A stretch of 64,000 nt of DNA from JAOSJT01 sp035362335 (lineage in GTDB: Bacteria; Bacteroidota; Ignavibacteria; SZUA-365): contig DAOSDL010000003.1 of NCBI GenBank assembly GCA_035362335.1, positions 124,001-188,000 of the forward strand. The letters run 5' to 3'. The notes under the pieces were generated by a model. That model ran no database searches and was not told where the DNA came from. It saw nothing but the letters and a program-made list of their open reading frames with translations. Position numbers and translations under genes: made by a program. Position 1 is the stretch's first letter, and each line of letters begins with the position of its first letter. This document shows, piece after piece, positions 41,436-50,256 of the stretch.

Positions 41436-44003
41436 ATGAGAATTTCCTACACCTCCCTGCTTCTGGCGCTGTTGCTCGCGGTGAGCGCTTCGGCACAGCG
41501 AAAACCCGATGTGTACACCGTCATACAGCTCGATCCGACTTCCTGCTGCTACGAATCGCGCTTGCAGAACCTGCACACACCGCCATCTCCACTCAATGAA
41601 CTGCATCTCCGCATCCTCACGCCCGGCTTCACGTATCAGCCAGGCGTGTCGGGTCCCTGGCCTCTGACGCTGGATTCGGATATTTATGTCGTGTTTGGTG
41701 AACAAAACATCCGCCTGATGCCCAACGAGGCGCTCGACGGCATTGTGTTCTGTATCACACCGCCGCCGCAAGGCGACGGCAAATTCCAGATCGAGTGGAA
41801 AACCACGTTCAACGGCGCGGATGTCACCGTCGACACCGTGGACCTCGTGTGCAAACTCGAACCCCCGGCGCTCGATTCGCTGCGTGTGACAAGCACCACA
41901 GCGCCGAATCAGCCCAACGAAAGCTGCGTGTACGACATCACGCTGAAAAACCGCAACCAGGGCAAAGCCGCATTAAACGATCTGCATTTTACCATACTCA
42001 CCCCCGGCGCCAGTTTTGTGGGAACGCAGAGCGGTCCGTGGAACGCGCAGCTCGTGAATCCCACCACGCTGCACTATGTCTCCGCCGGGGCTGTATTGGA
42101 CGCCGACAAGGATTTGGCGGGCTTCCGGCTGTTTGTGCGCCCGCCCAACGGTCAGACGGGCGGCGTGGTGATGCGCTGGGAATCCACCATCAACGGCACC
42201 GTGATCACTTCGGATGTGCTGAACCTCGCTTGCACGCCGAAGCAGAATCCCCGCTGCGACAGCGCCGCCGCCGTCAAGCAACAGGATTGTTCGGCGTTGA
42301 TTTCCGTGTTCAACAAGCATCGGCCCGAATCCAATCTCGACGGCGTGCGCATCAGTATTGTGTCCACCGGCGCAAGCATTCAAACGGTGACGCCGCCGAG
42401 CGGCTGGACGATATTCAGCCAATCCGGACTGAATCTCTGGCTCAAGCGCAGTAGCGGCGTACTGGCACCGAATGATTCGGTGAAGGGCATCGCAGTCACG
42501 TTCAAACCCTCCTCCACCGGCCTCGTGCGTTTCGCCGTGTGCACCATGTTCCAGAGCAACACCGTGTGCTGCGACACGCTGTCGATACAATGCGATCCCC
42601 CGCCGCCCAGCACCTGCGATTCGGTGACGACGCTGCGCGTGGGCACGGATTGCACCTATAATTTCGGCTTTGTCAACAAGCATGTGCCGGCCGGTGCGGT
42701 CAACGATTTCCATCTGCGCATGCAAAGTCCCGGCGTGTCCATTACCAGCGCCGTGGCGCCGGATGGATGGGTGATCGAGCGCCAGACGGCCACCGAAATT
42801 GTGTTCAAGGACACCGTGGGTGTGGTCGCCCCGGGCGAAGCGCGCAGTGGCTTCCTCGTCGGTTTGCGAGCGGGCGACTTCGGCAGCACGGTGGTGTATG
42901 AATGGTGCACTTCGCTGAACGGCACCATACTCTGCTGTGAATTCGCCGCGGTGAGTTGCGAGCAACTACAGACGCGCTGCGACTCCGTGACCGTCACCCC
43001 CTCGGCGGAGCGCTGCACCTACACGGTGGATTTGAGCAATCTGCACACACCCGAATCCGATGTGAACGGCTTCCGCATCGTGCTGCGCAATCCGCTGGCC
43101 GTGTTGCTTGCGGCGCAGGCGCCCGAGGGATGGAGCGTGACGGTTTCGAACGACCAGAGCGAAGTGCTGTTCCAGCGCACGGACGGCGTACTCGCCACCG
43201 GTGAGCATGCTCAGGGCTTCCAGCTTTCGCTGGTACCGCCCGCCAATTCGCGTATTATCCCGCTGCGCTGGTGCACGGAATTGAACGGACAGGAACTGTG
43301 CTGCGACACGCTCAGCGTATACTGCGACAACAGTCCGTTCACGCCGGACAAGATAGACGTGCTCGTGGATCCGGATCGTCCCTGCTGCTTCGAACTCAAG
43401 CTCAACAACGAGCATTTGCCGAAGAGCAATCTCACGGCCCTGTACCTCGACATTCTGAGCAACGGCGTGATACAGTATCAGAGCACGATACAGGCGCCGC
43501 CGCAGTGGACATTCACCACGAGCAGTGGTTCGGTGAATTTCCGCGGCACCTCCGACCCCATTCCCTTCGGCGAATCCCGTCAGGGCTTCACCATTTGCTA
43601 CGACAATGATGCCTCCGGCGAAGAGGAGTTCCTGGTGCGCTGGAGTTCTGTCAGCGACGGACTGATCATCTCAAGCGATTCGCTCCGGTTGCGCTGCACG
43701 CAGACGCTGTGGATCCGCGAAGTTCCCGGTGCCCGTCCCACCCAGGCAGTGCTTCATCAGAATTTCCCGAATCCCTTCAACCCCGTCACCACGGTACGCT
43801 TCGATGTGGCGGACGCGGGGTATGTGGAACTCGGTCTGTACGATTTGCTTGGTCGCAAGGTGATGGATCTCGGTTCGGGCCACTACCACGCCGGCAGCTG
43901 GCAGGTGATGGTCGATGCGCGCACCCTGCCCAGCGGTACCTATGTGTACCGCATGCGCAGCGGCGACACCGAGTTGCAACGCAGCATGGTGGTGACGAAA
44001 TAA
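41436..44003 (+). CDS. T9SS cargo protein of six Cys-containing ~121-residue repeats
   Basis: An 855-residue secreted protein. Signal peptide (MRISYTSLLLALLLAVSASA) is followed by six tandem repeats starting near residues 37, 163, 284, 404, 525 and 647. Each has an early Cys with a hydrophobic strand (CTYTVDLSNLHTPESDVNGF), a GxxxxxxxPxGW middle and a closing LNGxxLCCDTLSVYC-like strand. The end carries FPNPFNPVTTVRFDV and LPSGTYVYRM, the T9SS type A sorting domain. ATG 41436 directly precedes the signal peptide; the reading from 41391 is unlikely. The repeats look like beta-sandwich modules with disulfides; the role may be adhesive or structural. A strong terminator follows. Confidence 0.85.
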   Translation: MRISYTSLLLALLLAVSASAQRKPDVYTVIQLDPTSCCYESRLQNLHTPPSPLNELHLRILTPGFTYQPGVSGPWPLTLDSDIYVVFGEQNIRLMPNEALDGIVFCITPPPQGDGKFQIEWKTTFNGADVTVDTVDLVCKLEPPALDSLRVTSTTAPNQPNESCVYDITLKNRNQGKAALNDLHFTILTPGASFVGTQSGPWNAQLVNPTTLHYVSAGAVLDADKDLAGFRLFVRPPNGQTGGVVMRWESTINGTVITSDVLNLACTPKQNPRCDSAAAVKQQDCSALISVFNKHRPESNLDGVRISIVSTGASIQTVTPPSGWTIFSQSGLNLWLKRSSGVLAPNDSVKGIAVTFKPSSTGLVRFAVCTMFQSNTVCCDTLSIQCDPPPPSTCDSVTTLRVGTDCTYNFGFVNKHVPAGAVNDFHLRMQSPGVSITSAVAPDGWVIERQTATEIVFKDTVGVVAPGEARSGFLVGLRAGDFGSTVVYEWCTSLNGTILCCEFAAVSCEQLQTRCDSVTVTPSAERCTYTVDLSNLHTPESDVNGFRIVLRNPLAVLLAAQAPEGWSVTVSNDQSEVLFQRTDGVLATGEHAQGFQLSLVPPANSRIIPLRWCTELNGQELCCDTLSVYCDNSPFTPDKIDVLVDPDRPCCFELKLNNEHLPKSNLTALYLDILSNGVIQYQSTIQAPPQWTFTTSSGSVNFRGTSDPIPFGESRQGFTICYDNDASGEEEFLVRWSSVSDGLIISSDSLRLRCTQTLWIREVPGARPTQAVLHQNFPNPFNPVTTVRFDVADAGYVELGLYDLLGRKVMDLGSGHYHAGSWQVMVDARTLPSGTYVYRMRSGDTELQRSMVVTK

Positions 44004-44031
44004 ACGGAATACCTCATCGCAACGATGATAC

Positions 44032-44061
44032 CGGCCCCGTTCGCGGGGCCGGTTTTTTTTC
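44032..44061 (+). terminator. intrinsic terminator with TTCG tetraloop
   Basis: Perfect 9-bp stem CCGGCCCCG/CGGGGCCGG closed by TTCG, then eight T residues. It ends the T9SS cargo gene 28 bp upstream. Confidence 0.95.
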
Positions 44062-44150
44062 AACCCAAATTCGCCCGTGTAATTCTCCACAGACAATTCC
44101 GGATTGAACCGACGTGACGAAGCGCACCTGACGGCAGGAATACTTCGTGG

Positions 44151-44496
44151 CTTCGCCATGCTTTTTAGGAATGCGGATGTGAGTCATTTTTTTCAATGAC
44201 GTACGGGGATTCCGCTTGTGATTCGGGTGCTGCAATGGCGATATCAGGGCGGAGGCGGCTATTTCACGAAACGACAGGGCTCGTGAGAATAGCCAGTTTT
44301 TACGTCTTTGCACCTTGGCGTCTTTGCGTTGAATTCCCTTCCGACTTCAGAAGAAAGGAACGCAACGTCGCAGAGGGGCAGAGACGCAACGTGACAAAAG
44401 GGTGTTGTCTCGTTTCGCGATTCAATGAGCCTTCCGCAGGGAGGAGGAAATTGTGCTTCCTTCCCGTGTCTCGGGTGCTGCAATGGCGAAATCAGG
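44151..44496 (+). repeat. MITE-like dispersed repeat, copy 1
   Basis: About 346 bp, similar by eye at roughly 80-85% to the reverse complement of 49103-49450. Shared landmarks: GTGAGTCATT, GGGGATTCCGCTTGTGATT, CACGAAACGACAGGGC, GCGTCTTTGCGTTGAATTC, GTTGTCTCGTTTCGCGATTC and GAGGAGGAAATTGTGC. A 25-bp word CGGGTGCTGCAATGGCG... occurs at both 44224-44248 and 44472-44496. No open reading frame is conserved between copies. Confidence 0.85.
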
Positions 44497-44725
44497 AAAG
44501 CGAGTGAGTACGGAATCACCGATTTCGGGCCTGAATCGATGGGGACGGATTTCTGACCAAAATATTTTTTCAAAAAGGCTCGAAAAAATTCAGCAAACGG
44601 CAAGTCTTGTGCTACATGATATATGTAGACCGTTCAGCGATGCCCGTGGTGAAGGATTTGGGGAGGCGGCCTTCTGAGGGTATGTGCCAGCGAGATACTT
44701 GCTCCACGGAATCGCTGTTATCCAG

Positions 44726-44764
44726 ACAACAACGCGATGTGGCAAACGCCCATCGCGTTGTTGT
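44726..44764 (+). promoter_or_regulatory. long perfect hairpin in the purE leader
   Basis: ACAACAACGCGATG and CATCGCGTTGTTGT form a 14-bp perfect stem; three more pairs (GGC/GCC) close an AAAC tetraloop past a single bulged T. It lies 53 bp before the purE ATG and is not followed by a T-tract, so an mRNA-structure or protein-binding role is more likely than termination. Confidence 0.55.
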
Positions 44765-44817
44765 ACATTGAGGGAGGTATTGGCATTTCGCTTCCGACCA
44801 CCATTTCAGGAGATTCC

Positions 44818-45300
44818 ATGGAGCAACCCCTCGTGATCGTGCTGATGGGCAGCAGTTCCGATTGGGACATCATGCAGCACACCGACGCCACCCTCACGAA
44901 ATTCGGCATTCCCCATCTCTGTCGCGCCCTTTCGGCGCATCGCACACCCGCGCATGTCGTGGAACTCGTGTCCAATGCCGAGGCCAACGGCACCGAAGTG
45001 ATTATCGCCGCCGCCGGCGGGGCAGCCCATCTCGCTGGCGTCGTGGCCGCGCACACGGTATTGCCCGTGTTGGGCGTGCCGATGAACAGCGTTCTGAACG
45101 GATTGGATTCGCTGCTCTCCACCGTGCAAATGCCGGGTGGCATACCCGTGGGAACGCTGGCCATTGGAAAGGCCGGCGCAGTGAACGCGGCCCTGCTCGC
45201 CGTGGCCATACTCGCCAACAAACGTCCCGAGCTGCGCGAGCAACTGCATCAGTTCCGCAAGCAGCAGGAAGAGAACGTCCTCGCGTCCACGCTCCCTTGA
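44818..45300 (+). CDS. purE: N5-carboxyaminoimidazole ribonucleotide mutase
   Basis: Purine synthesis enzyme of 160 residues converting N5-CAIR to CAIR. Seen are VLMGSSSDWDIM near the N-terminus, ALSAHRTPAHV, IIAAAGGAAHLAGVVAAHTVLPVLGVP and the TVQMPGGIPVGTLAIGKAGAVNAALLA active-site region, as in class I PurE. ATG 44818 has AGGAGA six bases upstream; the reading from 44737 is rejected. No purK is adjacent, so the carboxylase must be elsewhere. A strong hairpin in the leader may regulate it. It is flanked on both sides by copies of dispersed repeats. Confidence 0.96.
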   Translation: MEQPLVIVLMGSSSDWDIMQHTDATLTKFGIPHLCRALSAHRTPAHVVELVSNAEANGTEVIIAAAGGAAHLAGVVAAHTVLPVLGVPMNSVLNGLDSLLSTVQMPGGIPVGTLAIGKAGAVNAALLAVAILANKRPELREQLHQFRKQQEENVLASTLP

Positions 45301-45357
45301 GTTTGACATTGTCGCTTTTCACGACGCGTCTTCGGAAACCGGAGACGCGTCGTGCGT

Positions 45358-45549
45358 TCAGCGGCCGAGTTCGCGCGCGCTTTTCCCTCCGATGCCGTAC
45401 TCATCCTTTCCCATTTCACTGATAATCACGCGCACCGTATCGGCGGGAGCGTTCAGGGTTTGCATGGCGGCATCCGTCAATGCGCGGATCAACGCGCGCT
45501 TTTGCTCGGCATCGCGGCCTTCGAGTATATGTGCGACAATGATGGGCAT
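45358..45549 (-). CDS. 4-oxalocrotonate tautomerase-like protein
   Basis: A 63-residue tautomerase-superfamily protein: after Met removal the catalytic Pro1 starts PIIVAHILEGR, followed by EQKRALIRALTDAAM and VRVIISEMGKDEYGIGG. Such proteins form hexamers and catalyse keto-enol tautomerisation; the physiological substrate is unknown because no aromatic-degradation genes are near. AGGAT lies six bases before the ATG. It is convergent with purE (57-bp gap) and divergent from the large secreted-protein gene. Confidence 0.9.
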   Translation of the reverse strand: MPIIVAHILEGRDAEQKRALIRALTDAAMQTLNAPADTVRVIISEMGKDEYGIGGKSARELGR

Positions 45550-45657
45550 GGGGGCATCCTGCGGTTGTGGTTTTTCATTTTCTTGTTGAAAATAGGAAAA
45601 TACTGTCGTACAATTGAAGTGTTACTTTAAGTGACGGAAACCAACAGTGAGTGCCCC

Positions 45658-48600
45658 ATGAAGCTCTGGATACTATCCGCCATTCTCCTTTGCGGCGGTG
45701 TGTCGCTGCTATCCGCCCAGCCCAAACTTTCCGTGAACATCGATGTGCCCAACATGACCGTCGCGCCTTCGGGCGAGTCGTGGCAGCCCATGCCCATTCC
45801 TGTGCGGGTCACCATTCACAATACGGGCAACGCCCCTTCGGCGGCGCTGTCGGTGCGGGTGAGTTTCGTGGCGGACCTGGCGTTGCACGATTCGGAGCAA
45901 TCGATCACGATCAAGGCGCCGACGCCCGCAGTGGTGGCAGCCAATGATTCGGCCAAAGTGGACTGGCTGTTCGTTCATCCACCTTCGTTCACTGCGAAAA
46001 ATCACCGCGTGCGTGTGTGGTTGAAATACAGCGCGGTGGATTCCTTCGAAACACAAAAAACGCTCTTCCTCCCCGCCTTGCAGCCCCCGGATTTCAAGTT
46101 CACTTTCGTGTCATCCACGCAGCTCTCGGTGCGGGCCGATTCGCTCGGCTATGTGGACAATCCCTTCGGCGTCTCGATGCGCCTCGGCAATCAGGGTGGC
46201 ACGACGCTGGACAGCGCCTCGCTGCGGATTGTGTTACCGGTGGATTATGCCCTCGATCCCAATACGCAGGCCGCCACTGTGCATGTGTCCCAGCCCATGC
46301 CGCCGCCCACAGTGGGCAATCCCCGCATCGATATCGCATGGACGGTACGCTATTACGGCGCCACGCGCGTGCCGCGGACGGACACCTTGCGCTTTGTCGC
46401 GCGCGGCAAGGACATCACCGGACAGTGGCGCGAGGAGGATACGCTGGTGGTGATGCATGTCGACGGCTTGTCTCCAAGCTTCGCAATCGATGTGTTGAGT
46501 GCCAATAGCGTGCAGTACGATGCGGCGACGTTGTACGCGCCGCAGCCCTATCGGCTGAGTGCGCGCATACGCAACATCGGCGAGCAGTACGCACAAATCC
46601 GCACCGCACATGTGCTCCTGCAGGGCGAGGGCGTGCAACTGGCCAGTCCGGCGCAGCTCAACATCGGCAGTTCGCTGTTGCCGCAGGGTCATGTGGACGT
46701 GTGGTGGGACATCACCATGGAGCGACGGAGCTTCCCGCGGCAATTCAGCGTGCTCGTCGAAGGTGTGGATCTCGACGGCCGCATTCGGACGCGCACGCAT
46801 ACGGTGAGCATACCGGGAGAACCCTACGCGCTCACTGTGGAGCAGCTTCAGGCACCAACGGCGCTGCCCCTCAATACCGAAGGCAGCAACTTTGTCTCCA
46901 ACGTGGTGCCGCTGCGCTATCGTATCGCCAATCGCAGTTGGTATAATTCCACCGTGCAGTACGTGCGCGTGCAGACGCAGGGTACGGGCGTTGTGGCTCC
47001 CCCCTTCCACGAACACACACCGAACCTGGCTCTTCCTCCGCGCGAAGTCAGCGGCGAATTCTCAGAGCAGTTCGAGGTCGAAGGCGCATTACAGGATCGC
47101 GAAGTGTGGTTCCATATCCTGGCGTACAGCGACCGGGGCGACACCGCGCGCGCCAGCGTCCCGGTGCTTATTCCCGGATTGCGGCCGTTGCTGCAACTCG
47201 AACGCCGCGGACCCGATGCTCTGGTGTGGGACCGCGCGCGGGACTACGCGCCGAATCCATTTTCCCAGGAATATATTCTTCGCAATGTCGGTTACGTGAC
47301 CGTGCGTGTGGACTCGCTGCGCATGTCGTTCGATAGTGACGGCGTATCCACGCCAGATCCCGGTTTGCAGAACATTGGCTGGAATCTGCGACCGGGGGAT
47401 TCGCTTCTGATCCGCTGGAATTTCCAAGCCTTCAAGCGCGACACCGCCCGGCAGGTCAATATGCGCGTTACCGCCTGGACCTCGGGCGAGCAGGAGTTGC
47501 ACGCCAATCATGTGTTGTTCATCCCGGGCTTGTTCCCCATTCCCGAACTGACCGTGAGCGGCGACGACACGCTATCCTACGATCCAACGACCACCTACAC
47601 TCCCAATCCTTTCACCACCACGCTGACCGTGCGCAACATTGGTACCGATGGTTTGCGCTGTGATTCTGTGCGAGTGTCCTGGAACGACGACAAGGTCGCG
47701 CTCCTCGATCCCGCCGTATGGGCGGAGGGTAAGGGTCTGGCTGTGGACAGCGCTCTGGTATTGAGCTGGCGCTGGCGTGCCGATGAGCGTTCCGCTCCGA
47801 TACTGTTGCCCATCGACCTGCGTCTATTCCATTCGGGTGGAAAGAGCAGCGATGCACGCGCGTTGGTGTACATTCCCGCGCTCACTCCGGATGTGCGTGT
47901 GGACATACTCGGCGACGAGCAATTGACCATGAATGCTTTGACCGTGTACTCGCCCGATCCTTTCGTGAAAACGCTGCGCGTGACGAATACCGGAACCGGA
48001 ACGCTGACAGTGGATTCGCTGCGGCTGTACAGCAGCGATCCCGATCTCCGCTTCGACGAAGCCGGTCTACAAGCCGTGGCCGCGGTGTTGGCGCCGGGAC
48101 AAAGCGTGGAGCGGAGCTGGCACGGTCACAGCGCGCCGCGATACAGCGAGGGCTATGTGCTGTTGGATTTCACCGTGTATCACAGCGGGGATCAATGGTT
48201 GCGTCGTTCGTCGGACATGTTCATTCCCGGTCGCGCACATTCCTTCGACGTGGTGGATGTGAGCGCTCCGGCGGTGTTTCCCGCTCTCGCCGATAGCAGC
48301 GGCTATGTGGCGGCGGGATTCGCTCTGCGCTTCCGCACGCGCAACAACAGTTGGACGGCCTGCCGTTTCGAGCGCCTGCGCATCGAGGTCACCGGAGCGC
48401 CCGGTGTGCAGCACAATGGCAGCGCATTGGAGCGGACGTTGGACGAGCAAATCGCACCCATGGCCGCATCGACGGTGGTGCTGGATTCTTTCGTGGTGCA
48501 GCCGCACGCGGACGATCGTTTCGTGCAATTCGACATCACGGCCTGGGACCATTTCGGACGACAGGGCAGCGAGCGCGCCACTGTTTTCATTCCGGGCGTC

Positions 48601-48900
48601 AAGGTGGTTTCCTCCGAAGCCATGGCCGAAGCGGCGGACTTCCGTCTCGCGGCCGTATATCCGCAGCCGGTGGAACGCGGTGGCGCGGTCATGCACGTGC
48701 TGCTTGCGGGCGATCTCGCCGGCGAGGCTGTGCTCACCATGCGCGATATTCTCGGCCGCACAGCCTTCGAGCACAACGCATGGAAAGCTGCGGGTTCGCA
48801 GGTGCTGACCGTGACGCCAGGCAGCTTGCCAGCGGGCATGTATCTGTTGCATGTGCGTCTCGCCGGCCACGAGCGGAGGATGATGCTGCATGTGCGGTAG
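45658..48900 (+). CDS. large secreted repeat protein (CARDB-like modules) with T9SS-type C-terminus
   Basis: A 1080-residue exported protein. Signal peptide MKLWILSAILLCGGVSLLSA precedes QPKLSV. Modules of about 115-125 residues recur, each opening with a YxPNPF-like turn and a strand ending RNIG or RNxS (near 46158, 46537, 46888, 47250, 47596, 47947 and 48302), consistent with Ig-like/CARDB domains. The last 85 residues (TMRDILGRTAFEHNAWKAAG, LPAGMYLLHVRL) are a T9SS type A sorting domain, with the PNPF motif replaced by YPQPVERGG. ATG 45658 is chosen over GTG 45631. A surface structural or adhesive role is likely; no enzyme motif is visible. Confidence 0.82.
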   Translation: MKLWILSAILLCGGVSLLSAQPKLSVNIDVPNMTVAPSGESWQPMPIPVRVTIHNTGNAPSAALSVRVSFVADLALHDSEQSITIKAPTPAVVAANDSAKVDWLFVHPPSFTAKNHRVRVWLKYSAVDSFETQKTLFLPALQPPDFKFTFVSSTQLSVRADSLGYVDNPFGVSMRLGNQGGTTLDSASLRIVLPVDYALDPNTQAATVHVSQPMPPPTVGNPRIDIAWTVRYYGATRVPRTDTLRFVARGKDITGQWREEDTLVVMHVDGLSPSFAIDVLSANSVQYDAATLYAPQPYRLSARIRNIGEQYAQIRTAHVLLQGEGVQLASPAQLNIGSSLLPQGHVDVWWDITMERRSFPRQFSVLVEGVDLDGRIRTRTHTVSIPGEPYALTVEQLQAPTALPLNTEGSNFVSNVVPLRYRIANRSWYNSTVQYVRVQTQGTGVVAPPFHEHTPNLALPPREVSGEFSEQFEVEGALQDREVWFHILAYSDRGDTARASVPVLIPGLRPLLQLERRGPDALVWDRARDYAPNPFSQEYILRNVGYVTVRVDSLRMSFDSDGVSTPDPGLQNIGWNLRPGDSLLIRWNFQAFKRDTARQVNMRVTAWTSGEQELHANHVLFIPGLFPIPELTVSGDDTLSYDPTTTYTPNPFTTTLTVRNIGTDGLRCDSVRVSWNDDKVALLDPAVWAEGKGLAVDSALVLSWRWRADERSAPILLPIDLRLFHSGGKSSDARALVYIPALTPDVRVDILGDEQLTMNALTVYSPDPFVKTLRVTNTGTGTLTVDSLRLYSSDPDLRFDEAGLQAVAAVLAPGQSVERSWHGHSAPRYSEGYVLLDFTVYHSGDQWLRRSSDMFIPGRAHSFDVVDVSAPAVFPALADSSGYVAAGFALRFRTRNNSWTACRFERLRIEVTGAPGVQHNGSALERTLDEQIAPMAASTVVLDSFVVQPHADDRFVQFDITAWDHFGRQGSERATVFIPGVKVVSSEAMAEAADFRLAAVYPQPVERGGAVMHVLLAGDLAGEAVLTMRDILGRTAFEHNAWKAAGSQVLTVTPGSLPAGMYLLHVRLAGHERRMMLHVR

Positions 48901-48912
48901 CTTGAGATCGGA

Positions 48913-49047
48913 GTAAAGCGGAAAGAGTGAAGAGTAAAGCGGGAACCGGGTCTGGCTGCGTTTACTGGAGCCGTTATCCGAGCCGTGTATTTCTCACGTT
49001 GACTATGCTTGCGATGGCATGAATGGTAAAGCGGCGAATTCCGCCTC
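48913..49047 (+). repeat. dispersed intergenic repeat, copy A
   Basis: Carries AGAGTGAAGAGTAAAGCGGG, then GTTATCCGAGC, CTCACGTTGACTAT and AAGCGGC-AATTCCGCC words that recur in the same order at 50025-50160. Confidence 0.75.
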
Positions 49048-49101
49048 GTCGTGCGAGTCGATTGAGCTCAGCTTCCGTGCCTCCAGGCACGCTTTTCACA
49101 C
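49048..49101 (+). repeat. 54-bp direct repeat, left copy
   Basis: GTCGTGCGAGTCGATTGAGC to TTTTCACAC, nearly identical to 49483-49536. The two copies bracket the MITE-like element; each contains a GTGCcTCCAGGCAC hairpin word. Confidence 0.9.
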
Positions 49102-49102
49102 A

Positions 49103-49454
49103 CCTGACTTCGTCATTGCAGCACCAGAGACACGGGAAGGAGGCACAATTTCCTCCTCGCCGCAGAAGGCTCATTGAATCGCGAAACGAGACAACACCCT
49201 CTCCTCACTTTGCGTCTCCGCTTCTCTGCGACGTTGCGTTTCATTCTTCTGAAGTCAGAAGCGAATTCAACGCAAAGACGCCGCGGTGCAAAGACGCAAA
49301 CAATGGCTATTCTCACAAGCCCTGTCGTTTCGTGATGTAAACACCTCCGCCTTGATATCGCCATCGCAGCACCTAAATCACAAGCGGAATCCCCGTAAGT
49401 CAGTGGAAACAATGACTCACATTTGCATTCCCGAAAAACGTGGCGAAGTCAGGA
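49103..49454 (-). repeat. MITE-like dispersed repeat, copy 2, with 10-bp terminal inverted repeats
   Basis: A 352-bp element whose ends are CCTGACTTCG (49103-49112) and CGAAGTCAGG (49445-49454), exact inverted repeats. Its body is the reverse complement of 44151-44496. No target-site duplication or transposase frame was recognised. Confidence 0.85.
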
Positions 49455-49482
49455 AGGGTAAAGAGTAAAGCCGGGATGCCGG

Positions 49483-49536
49483 TCGTGCGAGTCGATTGAG
49501 CTCAGCTACCGTGCTTCCAGGCATGCTTTTCACACT
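49483..49536 (+). repeat. 54-bp direct repeat, right copy
   Basis: Second copy of the sequence at 49048-49101, with about three base changes. It is preceded by another GGTAAAGAGTAAAG word at 49458-49471. Confidence 0.9.
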
Positions 49537-49563
49537 GTATTCTTCACATTCACCAATAACCGC

Positions 49564-49962
49564 ATGAGCACAGACAGCAACGAACCCCCCACTCCCCGTC
49601 CGGGACAGCTTTCCTGGATGGACCTCACCATTCCCGATGCCGACGCTGTGAGCACGTTCTATCATGAGGTGGTCGGCTGGAACGTGATGCCGCTCTCGAT
49701 GGGCGACTACGACGACTATGTGATGACCGATCCCGCAACGGACGCCGCCGTGGCGGGCGTGTGTCATGCGCGAGGGGTGAACAGCGATTTGCCACCGCAG
49801 TGGCTGTTGTACATCACCGTCGACAAGCTTGAGGAGCGCATCGCCCGCTGCAAGGAACTTGGTGGCGAGATACTTGGCGGCATACGCTCGCTGGGAGCTT
49901 CGGGCCGCTTTTGCGTGATCCGCGATCCCGCCGGGGCGGTGATGGCCCTGCACGAGCGGTAG
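49564..49962 (+). CDS. VOC-superfamily (glyoxalase/bleomycin-resistance-like) protein
   Basis: A 132-residue single VOC domain: SWMDLTIPDADAVSTFYHEVVGWN at the start, a central PPQWLLYITVDKLEERIARCKELGGEIL and a final GRFCVIRDPAGAVMALHE. The layout fits the dimeric glyoxalase fold with metal ligands from the first and last strands. The substrate is unknown; many such proteins are annotated as glyoxalases without evidence. It stands between two repeat-filled gaps with no operon partner. No clear ribosome site precedes ATG 49564 (ACCAATAACCGC). Confidence 0.85.
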   Translation: MSTDSNEPPTPRPGQLSWMDLTIPDADAVSTFYHEVVGWNVMPLSMGDYDDYVMTDPATDAAVAGVCHARGVNSDLPPQWLLYITVDKLEERIARCKELGGEILGGIRSLGASGRFCVIRDPAGAVMALHER

Positions 49963-50024
49963 ATTTCTGCAGAACTCCTCGCTTCTTCGCATGCGCGTCG
50001 TGAACTGCGCCAGAGTGCCTGTGA

Positions 50025-50160
50025 GTGAAGAGAGAAGGGTAAAGAGTAAAGCGGGAACTGGGTTTGACCGCGGTTACTCGAACCGTTATCCGAGCTGTGT
50101 ATTACTCACGTTGACTATTCTTACGATCGGGTGAGTGGCCAAGCGGCAAGTTCCGCCTTC
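50025..50160 (+). repeat. dispersed intergenic repeat, copy B
   Basis: Parallels 48913-49047: GGTAAAGAGTAAAGCGGGAA, CCGTTATCCGAGC, ACTCACGTTGACTAT and AAGCGGCAAGTTCCGCC in the same order and spacing. Confidence 0.75.
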
Positions 50161-50256
50161 ACAGTTCACCTTTTCACCTGTTCACCACGACTCACCTGCT
50201 GCAACGTGCCAAGTGAACAGCCCGGAGCACGGATCGGGTGAATATGCTCAGACCAG

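Larger units (their letters stand above)
44004..44817. other. 814-bp intergenic region: terminator, MITE-like repeat, purE leader
   Basis: Contains the terminator at 44032-44061, one copy of the inverted repeat element (44151-44496), a small palindrome CTACAT/ATGTAG (44612-44628) and the purE leader hairpin. No supported coding sequence. Confidence 0.7.
48901..49563. other. 663-bp intergenic region made of dispersed repeats
   Basis: Holds a fragment of the GAGTGAAGAGTAAAG family, two 54-bp direct repeats (49048-49101 and 49483-49536) and between them the second MITE-like copy. No gene is supported. Confidence 0.8.

Noticed and set aside
45583..45614. TTGTTG...TACAAT as a promoter for the large secreted protein
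   Set aside because: The 20-bp spacing is too long for a standard promoter and the -7 box does not match TAnnTTTG.
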